The notes under the pieces were generated by a model. The model saw only the letters and a program-made list of their open reading frames with translations. It had not been told where the DNA came from and searched no databases. Shown in pieces: positions 33,426-42,885 of a stretch of DNA of 64,000 nucleotides. The stretch comes from CALBPI01 sp039027435 (GTDB lineage: Bacteria; Pseudomonadota; Gammaproteobacteria; Steroidobacterales; Woeseiaceae): positions 199,320 to 263,319 of the forward strand of contig JBCCKF010000005.1 of assembly GCA_039027435.1 (NCBI GenBank). Reading direction: 5' to 3'. Position numbers and translations under genes: made by a program. The number at the start of each line of letters is the position of its first letter. Position 1 is the stretch's first letter.

Positions 33426-34750
33426 TGGCGGCTGGGACCCCAAGCGCGCGAGCGCTCGCCGCGCATGCGACCGCAGACGTATTGCAGCGAGGTCGTTCAC
33501 TGGATCAGGCGCTCGCTGCGGTGCGCGACGTCGCAGGATCACAATATAGCCTCGTCTCGAATATTGCTTATGGTGTGCAACGACACCGTCTCGCGCTCGA
33601 GTTTCTGCTCGGCCAGCTCTTGAACAAGCCGCTCGCAAAGCGCGAGGGGGAGGTGCACGCCTTGTTGCTTGGTGGCCTGTTTGAGCGTTGGCAAATGAGC
33701 ACCCCGGCGCACGCCGCGGTCTCGCAGACGGTGAACGCGCTGCCAGGCATCAAGCGCCCTCGTCTCAAGGGGCTGGCCAACGCGGTACTGCGCCGGTTTG
33801 ATCGAGAGCGCGATGCGCTGCTCGCGCAGTTGGAGCGCCAACCGGACGGTGTACGCCATTCACACCCTCGATGGCTCGAGGACCACCTGCGTACCGATTG
33901 GTCCGACCGGGTGCTTGAAATCATGCAGTCGAACAATGCCCGGGCGCCGATGTGGCTGCGTATCAATGTGATGAAAACGACGCTGAATGCCTATTGCGAG
34001 TCGCTGGCGGCAAGCGGGATCGATGTCGCATCGACCTATGGGCAAACCGCGATCTGCCTTGACAGTCCGGTACCCGTGTCGGCACTACCGGGTTTCGACG
34101 ATGGTTGGGTTTCTGTGCAGGACCTGGCCCCGCAGTGGGTGGCTGATGTCGTCGATGCAAAGCCAGACATGCGGGTGCTCGATGCGTGCGCAGCTCCGGG
34201 TGGAAAGACGGCGCATCTGTTGGAAGCAGCCGGGAACCAGCTCGATCTGCTCGCGCTTGATGTCGACGCGAAGCGCCTCTCGATGGTCGACGAGACACTG
34301 GATCGGCTGGGGCTTGCCGCGAAGACGCGTGCCGCTGATGCTGCCCAGCCCGAGACATGGTGGGATGGCGCGACGTTCGACCGCATCCTTATCGACGCAC
34401 CGTGCTCCGCGACGGGCGTCATCCGGCGTCATCCCGATATCAAGTCGCTGCGACGCAGCTCTGATATCGAAGCCCTGGCGGAACGCCAGATGGCGCTGTT
34501 GCGAGCGTTGTGGCCACTGGTGGCCCCGGGTGGGAGTCTGGTGTACGCAACATGCTCGATTCTCAAGCGTGAGAATTCCGATGTCACCGACAGGTTTTGT
34601 CGCGATATTGCGCCAGACGCCCGGTGCGATGAGTTGCGCCTAGACAACATTAAAGGTGTAATTGAAGCGAAACCGGGGGGCGTGCAAATACTGCCGGGTA
34701 CGCAGAACGCTGACGGGTTTTTCCTCTCGCGCTTCTGGCGTCCTGACTGA
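33425..34750 (+). CDS. rsmB: 16S rRNA (cytosine(967)-C5)-methyltransferase
   Basis: Methylates C967 of 16S rRNA using SAM. ATG 33425 gives 441 residues. An N-terminal NusB-like RNA-binding domain covers about residues 5-140 (ALAAHATADVLQRGRSLDQAL). The methyltransferase domain has the SAM loop VLDACAAPGGKTAHLLE near 255 and the two catalytic cysteines in RILIDAPCSATGVIRRHP near 322 and YATCSILKREN near 378. Conventional order after fmt, with a 1-bp overlap. Confidence 0.96.
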   Translation: MAAGTPSARALAAHATADVLQRGRSLDQALAAVRDVAGSQYSLVSNIAYGVQRHRLALEFLLGQLLNKPLAKREGEVHALLLGGLFERWQMSTPAHAAVSQTVNALPGIKRPRLKGLANAVLRRFDRERDALLAQLERQPDGVRHSHPRWLEDHLRTDWSDRVLEIMQSNNARAPMWLRINVMKTTLNAYCESLAASGIDVASTYGQTAICLDSPVPVSALPGFDDGWVSVQDLAPQWVADVVDAKPDMRVLDACAAPGGKTAHLLEAAGNQLDLLALDVDAKRLSMVDETLDRLGLAAKTRAADAAQPETWWDGATFDRILIDAPCSATGVIRRHPDIKSLRRSSDIEALAERQMALLRALWPLVAPGGSLVYATCSILKRENSDVTDRFCRDIAPDARCDELRLDNIKGVIEAKPGGVQILPGTQNADGFFLSRFWRPD

Positions 34751-34787
34751 ATTCGCACGAACTCGAACCGCGGTCGGAATGACTGAC

Positions 34788-35351
34788 ATGAAGCGCCTTG
34801 TGACCACAATCTGCATTTGCATCGTCACGGGGTTTGGCTCCGCGGTAGCGTTTGCCGATGGCGGAAGCGTCGAGATTCGATCCGCAGATTCTCAGCTTCT
34901 GGAGGGCGTTCATCTGGCCACCGCCCGCCTCCAGTACCAACTCTCCGATCGCATCGACGAGGCCCTCGCTGGCGGCATCGCGCTCGAATTTGTCATGGAA
35001 TTCGAGATCGATCGCGTCCGTCGATGGTGGCTAGACGGCAAAGTGGACACGGTGCGCGTGCAGCATGAGCTGCGTTTCGACTCGGTCAGCGAGCGTTACT
35101 CATTGCGTAATCTCAATACCGGCCAGCGGACTTCGTACGCGACGATCTTCGGCGCACTGAATGCGCTCGGACGCGTCGACAGCCTGCCGCTTATCGATGC
35201 AACGCTACTCGAACCGAATGGTCGCTATCGTGTCGCTATGCGTGCGAGCGTGAGTATCTCTGAGTATCCGGTGTCGCTGCGCTATCTGTTGTTCTGGCGT
35301 AACGACTGGCGTGTGAACAGCAACCAGGTCACATGGTTACTCGATCGCTAA
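34788..35351 (+). CDS. DUF4390 exported protein
   Basis: A 187-residue protein with a cleavable signal peptide (residues 1-24, ending AVAFA). The mature part has SADSQLLEGVHLATARLQYQ, LSDRIDEALAGGIALEFVME and VSLRYLLFWRNDW, which fits DUF4390. Such genes regularly sit between rsmB and ntrY in gammaproteobacteria, but the function is unknown; a periplasmic role is inferred from the signal peptide. ATG 34788 is preferred to 34779 on ribosome-site spacing. Its end overlaps ntrY by 19 bp. Confidence 0.85.
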   Translation: MKRLVTTICICIVTGFGSAVAFADGGSVEIRSADSQLLEGVHLATARLQYQLSDRIDEALAGGIALEFVMEFEIDRVRRWWLDGKVDTVRVQHELRFDSVSERYSLRNLNTGQRTSYATIFGALNALGRVDSLPLIDATLLEPNGRYRVAMRASVSISEYPVSLRYLLFWRNDWRVNSNQVTWLLDR

Positions 35352-37561
35352 AGCACCTGTTCTACACCGTGGCTGCCGCGGTGGGGCTGGTTCTTGCACT
35401 CAGTGCACTGGTGTTGCTGGCGAAGACCTCCAACAACTCGGCCGAGCTCGACCGGCTATCGCAGCTCACGCTGGTGATCAACGGTGTCGGCATCGCCATC
35501 ATGTCCGGTCTGTTGCTCGGCAACATCATTCGATTGATTCGGGACCTGCGTCGCCAGGTCCCGGGCGCACGATTGAAAAGCCGCATGGTGGCAGCGTTTA
35601 TTGGTCTCGCGTTGTTGCCACTGTCGGTGGTCTATTACTTTTCTTTGCAGTTTATCAATCGCGGGATCGATAGCTGGTTCAGTGTGCAAGTGGAGCAGGG
35701 GCTCGATGATGCGCTGGAGCTCAGTCGCGCTGCTATGGATGTTCAGATGCGCAATGGTCTGCGTCGGACTCAGGCGATTGCACGGCGCGTCGAACGCCAG
35801 CCTACCTCCCGGTGGCTGCAGGTGCTCGCCGAGGAGCGCGAGGTTTCGGGTGCTCTGGAACTGGTCATCTTTTCGGGGAACAGTCGTATTCTTGCGCTGA
35901 GCTCCGAGCGCTCGGTCGCCAGCGTGCCCTTACTGCCGACCGATGAAGTGTTGATGACAGTGCGTGCATCACGACCTTATTTCAGTCTCGATCTTCTTGA
36001 AGACGACCAGTACGAGGTGCGAACGGCGGTACCTTTGATCGGCGAGACCGGCTCGGACCTGCGTATTCTCCAGGCGGTGTACCCGGTCACGCAGCGCTTG
36101 TCAGGTATTGTCTCGAACGTTCGTCAGTCCTATGCCGACTATCGACGGCTTGTATTGCTTCGCACACCGCTGAAAAGCACCTTTACGCTATCGCTCACCG
36201 TGGTGTTGCTGGTGTCCGCATTGGCAGCAGTCTATGGCGCGTTCTTTTTCTCGAGGCGCCTGGTTGCGCCGATTCAGCAGTTGGTGGCGGGTACCGAGGC
36301 GGTTGCGAAAGGCAACCTCGAGACGGAGCTCGCGCCGCCACCCCGAGATGAGATCGGCGTGCTGGTCAGTTCGTTCAATGACATGACGCGACGTTTACGT
36401 GCGGCCCGTGACGAGGCGCAGCGGATCAGAGGGGCCGTGGAAACCGAGCGCGCCAACCTCGAGACGATCCTTGCGCGTCTGTCCACGGGTGTTATCGCGC
36501 TGACGCCTGAACTGGAGGTGCGCACCGCCAATGCCGCTGCGGCGGATATCCTCGGGGTGGATATCGATCGTCGACGCGGCGAGCGTCTGGTGGACGTTGC
36601 GGAGGGCGAGCTTCTGCTCGGCCAACTCTACGACATTGCGAGTGCGCATTTCGCTTCGGGAGAGACCGAGTGGCGTGAGCAAATCATGTTGCGCGAGCCC
36701 ACCGGCCGTCGAGTCTTGACCTGCGCATGTACCGAATTGACCACCGATAGCGTGGCGCTTGCCGGCTTCGTCATCGTGTTCGATGACATTACTACATTGC
36801 TGGAGGCGCAACGCGATGCGGCCTGGGGTGAGGTGGCCCGTCGTCTGGCCCATGAGATCAAAAACCCGCTCACGCCAATCCAGTTATCGGCGGAGCGGCT
36901 GCGCCGAAAATACCTCGAGCAGTTGCCGGTCGAGGACTCGCAGATGCTGGACAGGGCAACTCACACGATTGTGCAGCAGGTCGAGGCGATGAAGGAGATG
37001 GTGAACGCGTTCTCCGACTATGCGCGCACACCTGATTTGCAGATTTCCCGCTTCAGTTTGCAGCGACTGGCCGCCGAAATCGAAGAGCTCTATCGTGCGG
37101 AGGCGCCACATCTGCACATCTCGTTGTCGAGCAATCCGGACTTGCCGCCGATCGAAGCGGACAATGGCCGCGTACGCCAGATGTTGCACAATCTGTTGCG
37201 CAACGCGGTCGAAGCACTCGCGGGTCGACAAACGGGCACCATCGAGGTTCGACTCGAAAGTATCGAACGGTTCGGTCAGCCGATGGTTGAGATTCGGGTT
37301 ACCGATGATGGTCCGGGTTTCCAGACCACAAGTGTCCACCAGGTCTTCGATCCGTACGTGACTTCCAAGCCCAAAGGTACTGGTCTTGGGCTTGCGATCG
37401 TACGCAAGCTGGTGGAAGAGCATGCTGGTACGATTAGTGCGGGTAACCGGCTCGAAGGTGGGGCGGAAATCAGCATAGTTCTGCCATTGAACGAGACAGC
37501 GCGTGAAGCCATGCTGACGCGCACGCCTCGAAGATCAGAGTCACGGAGGGTGCACTCATGA
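35333..37561 (+). CDS. ntrY: NtrY-like sensor histidine kinase
   Basis: A 742-residue inner-membrane kinase. Membrane segments occur at about 10-30, 45-65, 88-108 and 287-307, enclosing a periplasmic sensor region of about 175 residues. A HAMP domain follows (RRLVAPIQQLVAGTEAVAKG), then a PAS domain near 380-490, the His box AHEIKNPLTPIQLSAERLRR (phosphorylated His about residue 508), the N box LRNAVEALA, and G boxes VTDDGPGF and PKGTGLGLAIVRKLVEEHAG. The order matches NtrY. It overlaps ntrX by 4 bp. NtrYX systems respond to nitrogen, redox or envelope cues; the actual signal here is unknown. Confidence 0.92.
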   Translation: MVTRSLKHLFYTVAAAVGLVLALSALVLLAKTSNNSAELDRLSQLTLVINGVGIAIMSGLLLGNIIRLIRDLRRQVPGARLKSRMVAAFIGLALLPLSVVYYFSLQFINRGIDSWFSVQVEQGLDDALELSRAAMDVQMRNGLRRTQAIARRVERQPTSRWLQVLAEEREVSGALELVIFSGNSRILALSSERSVASVPLLPTDEVLMTVRASRPYFSLDLLEDDQYEVRTAVPLIGETGSDLRILQAVYPVTQRLSGIVSNVRQSYADYRRLVLLRTPLKSTFTLSLTVVLLVSALAAVYGAFFFSRRLVAPIQQLVAGTEAVAKGNLETELAPPPRDEIGVLVSSFNDMTRRLRAARDEAQRIRGAVETERANLETILARLSTGVIALTPELEVRTANAAAADILGVDIDRRRGERLVDVAEGELLLGQLYDIASAHFASGETEWREQIMLREPTGRRVLTCACTELTTDSVALAGFVIVFDDITTLLEAQRDAAWGEVARRLAHEIKNPLTPIQLSAERLRRKYLEQLPVEDSQMLDRATHTIVQQVEAMKEMVNAFSDYARTPDLQISRFSLQRLAAEIEELYRAEAPHLHISLSSNPDLPPIEADNGRVRQMLHNLLRNAVEALAGRQTGTIEVRLESIERFGQPMVEIRVTDDGPGFQTTSVHQVFDPYVTSKPKGTGLGLAIVRKLVEEHAGTISAGNRLEGGAEISIVLPLNETAREAMLTRTPRRSESRRVHS

Positions 37562-38916
37562 GCGCATCGAGAATTCTCGTTGTTGATGATGAAGCGGATA
37601 TTCGAACGCTGATCCAGGAAATTTTGTCCGAGGAAGGCTATGCGGTCACGGTTGCGGCTGACGCGGCCGAGGCACGAGTGGCGCGCGCATCGGCTGATCC
37701 GCACCTTGTGTTACTCGATATCTGGATGCCCGATACCGACGGGATCACGCTGCTGCGTGAGTGGTCTTCGGAGGGCGGTGGGTTGTGTCCTGTGGTGATG
37801 ATGTCGGGGCACGGCACGGTGGATACGGCGGTTGAGGCGACGAGACTTGGCGCCGTGGATTTCATCGAGAAGCCGCTGTCGCTCGCCAAACTCCTGCGCA
37901 CTGTCGAGCGTGGACTCTCTCAGGGCCAACGCCGGCCGAACACCGAACATCCTTCGCCGCTCATGAGCATTGTTGAACCGGTCGGGCGCAGCCCGCTGGT
38001 CCGACAGCTGCGCGAGCGCGCAACGCAGATTGCACAGCATGACGCCAATGTACTGATCGCCGGAGAACCAGGGAGTGGCAGAGAAGCGATTGCGCGATAC
38101 CTGCATGAAAAAGGCGCGGGGCCGGACGCGCCGTTCGTGAGTGTGTCCGCCGGTGCGGTGAGTGCCGACAACGCCGAAGTGCAACTGTTTGGCGACACCA
38201 AGAGCGGACTGCTGGCTCGCGCGGGTGGAGGCATGTTGTTCATTTCGGAGCTGAGTGACCTCGATCCGCAAGTGCAGAAGCTGCTGGCGGCGACCCTGCA
38301 GCAGGGGAGTTTCACGCCAGTTGGTTCGAGCCAGGCAGTGGCGTTTGAAGCGCGTGTCGTTGCGTCGGTACAAGCCGACTACGAGCGGGTTGCAGCAGAA
38401 GACGGCTTGCGTAGAGACTTGCTCTCTGCGATCAACGTGCTCGGCCTGAAGGTGCCTGCCTTACGAGAATATTCTCAGGATGTGCCGGACCTGTTGCGTT
38501 ACTACGTCGATACACTGGTCGATCAGAAGGGGTTGGAATTCAGGCGTTTCGGTATCGCGGCTCAGAACCGTCTGCGTAACTATCCATGGCCTGGCAACCT
38601 CGCGTCGCTGCGAAACATGGTGCAGCGTTGCCTGTTGTCCGGTGGTGATGAGGAGGTCTCGCTGCAGGAAATTGAATCCGAACTCGCGGTCGCACAGACA
38701 CCGGTTGAACCCTTGGTGAAGCAGGACCTGTTGGCGCTCCCGCTGCGAGAGGCGCGTGAGCAATTCGAGCGCGCTTACCTCACTCAACAGTTGATTTTGT
38801 GTGACGGCAAGGTGGGCCAGCTCTCCAAGCGGGTCGGCATGGAGCGTACGCATCTGTATCGCAAGCTGCGCTCGCTGGGTGTCGACTTTCGCCAGGCAGG
38901 CAATAGCGACGATTGA
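37558..38916 (+). CDS. ntrX: NtrX-like response regulator with degenerate AAA+ domain
   Basis: A 452-residue regulator. The receiver domain is intact: LVVDDEADIRTLIQEIL, the phosphoacceptor Asp in VLLDIWMPDTDG near 54, and the Lys in DFIEKPLSLAKLL. The central sigma54-interaction domain is eroded. Walker A is GEPGSGREA (Arg for Lys), the GAFTGA loop is absent after VQLFGDTKSG, Walker B reads GGGMLFISELSDLD, and the arginine-finger region reads LLSAINVLGLKVPALRE. The C-terminal Fis-type helix-turn-helix is intact (GKVGQLSKRVGMERTHLYRK). It therefore probably acts as a phosphorylation-controlled DNA-binding protein rather than a sigma54 activator. Coupled to ntrY. Confidence 0.9.
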   Translation: MSASRILVVDDEADIRTLIQEILSEEGYAVTVAADAAEARVARASADPHLVLLDIWMPDTDGITLLREWSSEGGGLCPVVMMSGHGTVDTAVEATRLGAVDFIEKPLSLAKLLRTVERGLSQGQRRPNTEHPSPLMSIVEPVGRSPLVRQLRERATQIAQHDANVLIAGEPGSGREAIARYLHEKGAGPDAPFVSVSAGAVSADNAEVQLFGDTKSGLLARAGGGMLFISELSDLDPQVQKLLAATLQQGSFTPVGSSQAVAFEARVVASVQADYERVAAEDGLRRDLLSAINVLGLKVPALREYSQDVPDLLRYYVDTLVDQKGLEFRRFGIAAQNRLRNYPWPGNLASLRNMVQRCLLSGGDEEVSLQEIESELAVAQTPVEPLVKQDLLALPLREAREQFERAYLTQQLILCDGKVGQLSKRVGMERTHLYRKLRSLGVDFRQAGNSDD

Positions 38917-38921
38917 GGCCG

Positions 38922-39332
38922 ATGGTCGGTGAAACCAATCTCTCGAGCCTTTTGTCCGAGATGGCTCCCGAGCTCGCGCCGGCGCCGTTCGTTTTCGCGG
39001 CGGTCAACAATCCGTCCGCGGCATTGAGAACCAGTGCATTCATGGTCTGCGAGGAATCAGAGGCGACGACGCTGGTGTTGCCGGCATCGTTGGCAGATCA
39101 GGTCGTCAAGCCGTCGGCGCCTTATGCACGGATCACATTGCGCGTTCATTCCAGTCTGGAGGCGGTTGGTCTCACCGCTATCGTTGCTGAGTCACTTCGG
39201 GCGGATAATATCCCGGCAAACGTGATCGCCGGGTTCTACCATGACCATGTGTTTGTCCCTTGGGACACACGCGATGCCGCACTACGTGCGCTGTTGCGAG
39301 TACGAGATCAGTCTCGAGTGTCCAGCGCCTGA
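38922..39332 (+). CDS. ACT-domain protein (COG3602/DUF2241-like)
   Basis: A 136-residue soluble protein with two ACT-like halves: an N-terminal FVFAAVNNPSAALRTSAFMV and a C-terminal ITLRVHSSLEAVGLTAIVAE followed by IPANVIAGFYHDHVFVP. The pattern matches COG3602, small amino-acid-binding regulatory proteins of unknown role. ATG 38922 is preferred to the upstream TTG 38913, which lies inside the ntrX stop overlap. Close spacing to ntrX suggests one transcript. Its 3' end overlaps the convergent CapA gene by 25 bp. Confidence 0.85.
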   Translation: MVGETNLSSLLSEMAPELAPAPFVFAAVNNPSAALRTSAFMVCEESEATTLVLPASLADQVVKPSAPYARITLRVHSSLEAVGLTAIVAESLRADNIPANVIAGFYHDHVFVPWDTRDAALRALLRVRDQSRVSSA

Positions 39333-40492
39333 ACGGCTGTTCGAACCTCGCGACGCTCGGCAACGGACAGCGCCCCTGTGGCAGAGATGGCAATGCCGGG
39401 AGTGCCGAAATCACTGATCGATAAGCGCCGAACCTCGCGGATCGCTCGAAGGGATGGGTCGAGAGTTGGTCCAGCAGGCCGGACTTGGTGAGTGGCAATC
39501 AGCTCGCCTTCAATGAAGGCGCCGGTGCCATCGACGGTCGTGACGAGGATTGGGGCGACCCCTTTTAGTCCAGCGACGCTGATCCCGTAGTAGGTTGCGA
39601 AGTTGCCGAGACTGTAAGCGATGAGACGCCCCTTGTAGCGCTCCATGGCCCGCACAATGTGAGGTCCGTGGCCGAGCACCAGATCCGCACCCGAATCGAC
39701 CATCGCACGCGCAAAAACCACGACGTCACCGCGGGGTTCGTTGTAGTAGGTCTCTTCGGCGAACGGAATGTGAAGTGCGCCGAGTCCTTCTGCACCACCG
39801 TGAAAGCTCACAATGACGATGTCGTTCGTGCTGGCGAGTTCCGCCACGCGAAACGCGGCATCGACAACATCGAGCATACTGAACGAGTTCTTGGTGACTG
39901 CGAACGCAATCATGGCGACACTGAGATCGTTCACCTGCCACGAAGCGACGTCGCCAACCCGGCCCGAATGGTGGATGCCGAAGCGATCCAGCGTTGCCAT
40001 GGTCATGTCACGTCCTTCCTCACCGAAGTCGCGGGCATGGTTATTGGCGAGGCTCATGACATCGAAGCCTGCGGCGGCCAGATGCGCAGCGTAGCGAGTC
40101 GGCGATCGAAACAGATAACAGGCGCTCGGGTTGCTGCAGCGTTTACCCGGTTCGCCGCCATCGACCAGCACACCCTCCAAATTGCCAAAGGCGATATCGG
40201 CATTGGTGAGCACCGGCGTAACGGCATTGAGGAAGCCGACGCCATCGTCATCCGGTAGCCGGTTTTCCGGGTAGTCGGTACCCAGCATGATGTCGCCAAC
40301 CGCAGCGACGGTCAGCCGCAGAGCTCGAGGATCCGGGCGTTCCGGTTCGGGTGGTGGAGGCGGTGGTTCAGCCACTACTTCCTGCACGACAACTGCTTCG
40401 GCAACTTCAGGCGCGGGTTCCGAAGATGGTGCCGCGCAGCCGGTGAGTACCAGCGCTGCGAGTGCGACAGCGGCACACGCGTTACTCCGCAC
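39308..40492 (-). CDS. CapA-family (poly-gamma-glutamate synthesis-like) lipoprotein
   Basis: A 394-residue exported protein. From the GTG at 40492 a signal peptide ends in the lipobox VLTGC near residue 19, followed by a Pro/Glu-rich linker to about residue 55. The calcineurin-like CapA domain shows VAAVGDIMLGTDYPE near 63, DIAFGNLEGVLVD near 95, VMSLANNHARDFG near 138, VIVSFHGGAEG near 205 and DLVLGHGPHIVRAMERY near 255. CapA-type proteins are linked to capsule polyglutamate, but the related enzymes CapB and CapC are absent, so the substrate is unknown. The start overlaps the SPOR gene stop by 11 bp. Confidence 0.88.
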   Translation of the reverse strand: MRSNACAAVALAALVLTGCAAPSSEPAPEVAEAVVVQEVVAEPPPPPPEPERPDPRALRLTVAAVGDIMLGTDYPENRLPDDDGVGFLNAVTPVLTNADIAFGNLEGVLVDGGEPGKRCSNPSACYLFRSPTRYAAHLAAAGFDVMSLANNHARDFGEEGRDMTMATLDRFGIHHSGRVGDVASWQVNDLSVAMIAFAVTKNSFSMLDVVDAAFRVAELASTNDIVIVSFHGGAEGLGALHIPFAEETYYNEPRGDVVVFARAMVDSGADLVLGHGPHIVRAMERYKGRLIAYSLGNFATYYGISVAGLKGVAPILVTTVDGTGAFIEGELIATHQVRPAGPTLDPSLRAIREVRRLSISDFGTPGIAISATGALSVAERREVRTAVQALDTRD

Positions 40493-41069
40493 GTTTTCGA
40501 ACCTGATGCTCGATGTTGTCGGCCGCCAAGCGTCGACGGTAGTCATTCACTTGGTCCGGGCTGTTCACGGGACCAATGATTACCCGGTGGAACTTCTGAT
40601 CTCGAACCTGCGCGATTTGAATCTGTACCGGCATATTGAGCATCGTCACTCTGGCGCGCATGCTGTCGGCATCGTCGCGATTCTGGAACGCGCCCGCCTG
40701 GATAATGTAGGTGCCGGGTTCCGAAATCTCGGTCAAGGGTCTTCGCGGTCCGAGAGATTCGGTCGCAGGAACATCGACCTGATCGTCGGTCAGCAGTTCA
40801 TAGAAATCATACTCGGCGCCTGTGACTTCCAGTGGCTTCACGACGATTTCCGGAGTCTCGCTAGCGGGTTCTGTTTGCGCGCGTGTTTCCGGTGCAGTCG
40901 CTGTAGTTTCCGCCGCCACGTTGCTACGGCGCAATTCTGGCAGACCGTAGATCCAAACGAACAGCGCTATGGTGATGCCGGCGCCGAAGCCAGCAAACAA
41001 CGATCCCCAGTGCGGGCCGCTTGGCTTCTTGCGACTCCGGGTGCTGCCGGCGCGCCTTCGCTTCGCCAC
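40482..41069 (-). CDS. SPOR-domain inner-membrane protein
   Basis: A 195-residue bitopic protein starting with GTG at 41069, one base after the argS stop. The N-terminus is strongly basic (AKRRRAGSTRSRKKPSG), a single membrane segment lies at about residues 25-43 (LFAGFGAGITIALFVWIYGL), a Glu/Thr/Ala-rich periplasmic linker follows, and the C-terminal SPOR domain covers about 115-190 (GTYIIQAGAFQNRDDADSMR, VIIGPVNSPDQVNDYRRRL). SPOR domains bind denuded septal peptidoglycan, so a division-site role like FtsN or DedD is likely. An SPOR gene next to argS is the place where ftsN lies in many proteobacteria; ftsN is possible but not proven. Confidence 0.9.
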   Translation of the reverse strand: MAKRRRAGSTRSRKKPSGPHWGSLFAGFGAGITIALFVWIYGLPELRRSNVAAETTATAPETRAQTEPASETPEIVVKPLEVTGAEYDFYELLTDDQVDVPATESLGPRRPLTEISEPGTYIIQAGAFQNRDDADSMRARVTMLNMPVQIQIAQVRDQKFHRVIIGPVNSPDQVNDYRRRLAADNIEHQVRKRAE

Positions 41070-41070
41070 G

Positions 41071-42825
41071 CTACATGCGCTCCGGAGCGCTGACGCCAAG
41101 AATGGAGAGCCCGTTTTGCAGCACAACGCGTACCGCGGCGATCAGTGTCAATCGACGGTTTCTTACCGGCGCTTCGTCTTCCAGAATCTTGTCGCTGTTG
41201 TTGTAGTAGCTGTGCAGCTCTGCTGCCAGGTCGCGCAGGTAGTTCACCAGGATATGCGGCGCACGCTTGTCGGCCGCACCAACGATGATGTCTCCAAATC
41301 GATCCAGGCTTTGCAACAACGCAATCTCGTAGCTGTCGTTCAGTTCTGGCAAACCGGCGATCCCGGCATCCTGATCCCAGGTAAGCGACTGCTCCGCCAG
41401 CTCACGGAAAATTTTGGCGATCCGTGCGTGTGCGTACTGGATGTAGTAGACCGGATTGTCTTTGGTATTGGACTTCGCGAGCTCGAGGTCGAAATCGAGC
41501 GGCTGGTCGTGACTGCGCATAATGTAGAACAGCCGTGCCGCATCATTCCCGACTTCCTTGCGAAGGTCGCGCAGTGTCACAAAGTTGCCCGATCGCGTAC
41601 CCATGGCGACCTTGTCGCCACCACGATACAGACTCACGAACTGAATAAGCTGAACATCCAGACTGTCGCCCGGCTCACCCATGGCGACCAGCCCCGCGCG
41701 CACTCGCGCCACGTAGCCGTGGTGGTCTGAGCCAAGGACGTCGAGCAGGACGTCGAAACCGCGCCGTCGCTTGTTCAGGTGGTAAGCGATATCGGAGGCA
41801 AAATAGGTGGACTTGCCATTATCACGCACCACAACGCGGTCTTTTTCATCGTCGAAATCGGTGGCGCGAAACCACAATGCGCCCTGCTTTTCGTAGACCA
41901 CGTCGTTCTTGCGCAACGCATCGAGTGCGACGTCAAGCGCATCGCCGGTGGTCAGGCTAGCCTCGGAGAAGAAGGCGTCCGGTGTCACCCCGAACTCGGC
42001 AAGATCATCGCGGATATCATCCAGGATCGCGTCTTTGGCGAACGCGCGAAGTGTGCCGAAAGATGCCCCCCAGTGCCGCTCGGCATTGTCAATCAAGGCA
42101 TCGACGTACGCTTCCTTACGATCGTCGTCAGCATCTTCGGGTGTATCGTCGAGCAAGGCAGCGGCGCTGACTGCTGGCGCGCCGTGTTGCTCTAGCCAGT
42201 CTGAGGCAATGTCCTGAATATAGCTTCCTCGGTAACCGGCAGCCGGCAGCTCTATGTCGCTTCCACTTTCCTGCAGCGCACGGACAAGTGTGCTGACAGC
42301 AAGTATGTCCATTTGCCGGCCGGCATCATTGACGTAGTACTCCTCGTGCACATCATGCCCAGCGCGGCGCAAAAGGTTCGCAAGGGTCGCGCCATAAGCC
42401 GCGTGGCGGCCGTGTCCAACGTGCAGCGGACCAGTCGGATTCGCCGACACATACTCTACGAGGTAGCGCTGTCGCAGAGGCGCAGTGAGTTCCGGGAAGG
42501 TCGGGCCTTGTTCGATAATCTGAGCCACGACCGCGGTCGACTGGTTCGCAGTCAAAAAGAAGTTCAGGAAACCGGGACCGGCGATTTCGACTTTGTCGAC
42601 ATCGCTGTGCGCGGGCAGTGCGTCGATCAGCGCTGCGGCAATATTGCGCGGGTTGTCGCGCAAGGGGCGTGCAAGCTGCATCGCGAGGTTGCTCGCAAAA
42701 TCACCATGTTGCTGATCGCGGGTGCGACTCAGCTCGACCGCTGGCAGCTCGGCGGTAGATACATCTCTGGCCTCCGCGACATGGTCGCGAGCAGCGCTCA
42801 ACAACTCGATGATGGTCTCTTTCAC
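41071..42825 (-). CDS. argS: Arginyl-tRNA synthetase
   Basis: Class Ia aminoacyl-tRNA synthetase of 584 residues. The N-terminal tRNA D-loop-binding domain precedes the signature NPTGPLHVGHGRHAAYGATL near residue 130 (HVGH for HIGH). The second signature is the non-canonical GGDKVAMGTRSGNFVTL, normal for ArgRS that lack KMSK. The C-terminal anticodon-binding DALR domain starts near 465 (YAHARIAKIFRELAE) and ends SILGVSAPERM. Between priA and the SPOR gene on the same strand, the common gammaproteobacterial priA-argS-ftsN-like order. Confidence 0.97.
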   Translation of the reverse strand: MKETIIELLSAARDHVAEARDVSTAELPAVELSRTRDQQHGDFASNLAMQLARPLRDNPRNIAAALIDALPAHSDVDKVEIAGPGFLNFFLTANQSTAVVAQIIEQGPTFPELTAPLRQRYLVEYVSANPTGPLHVGHGRHAAYGATLANLLRRAGHDVHEEYYVNDAGRQMDILAVSTLVRALQESGSDIELPAAGYRGSYIQDIASDWLEQHGAPAVSAAALLDDTPEDADDDRKEAYVDALIDNAERHWGASFGTLRAFAKDAILDDIRDDLAEFGVTPDAFFSEASLTTGDALDVALDALRKNDVVYEKQGALWFRATDFDDEKDRVVVRDNGKSTYFASDIAYHLNKRRRGFDVLLDVLGSDHHGYVARVRAGLVAMGEPGDSLDVQLIQFVSLYRGGDKVAMGTRSGNFVTLRDLRKEVGNDAARLFYIMRSHDQPLDFDLELAKSNTKDNPVYYIQYAHARIAKIFRELAEQSLTWDQDAGIAGLPELNDSYEIALLQSLDRFGDIIVGAADKRAPHILVNYLRDLAAELHSYYNNSDKILEDEAPVRNRRLTLIAAVRVVLQNGLSILGVSAPERM

Positions 42826-42885
42826 TCGGCACTCCTAGGCAAGCGCGGCAGTGTAACGCGCCCTAGCGAATTTGTGCAGCGATGC

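Noticed and set aside
39308..40492. Poly-gamma-glutamate capsule locus
   Set aside because: Only a CapA-like protein is present; CapB and CapC are absent, and many CapA-like proteins are unrelated to capsule.
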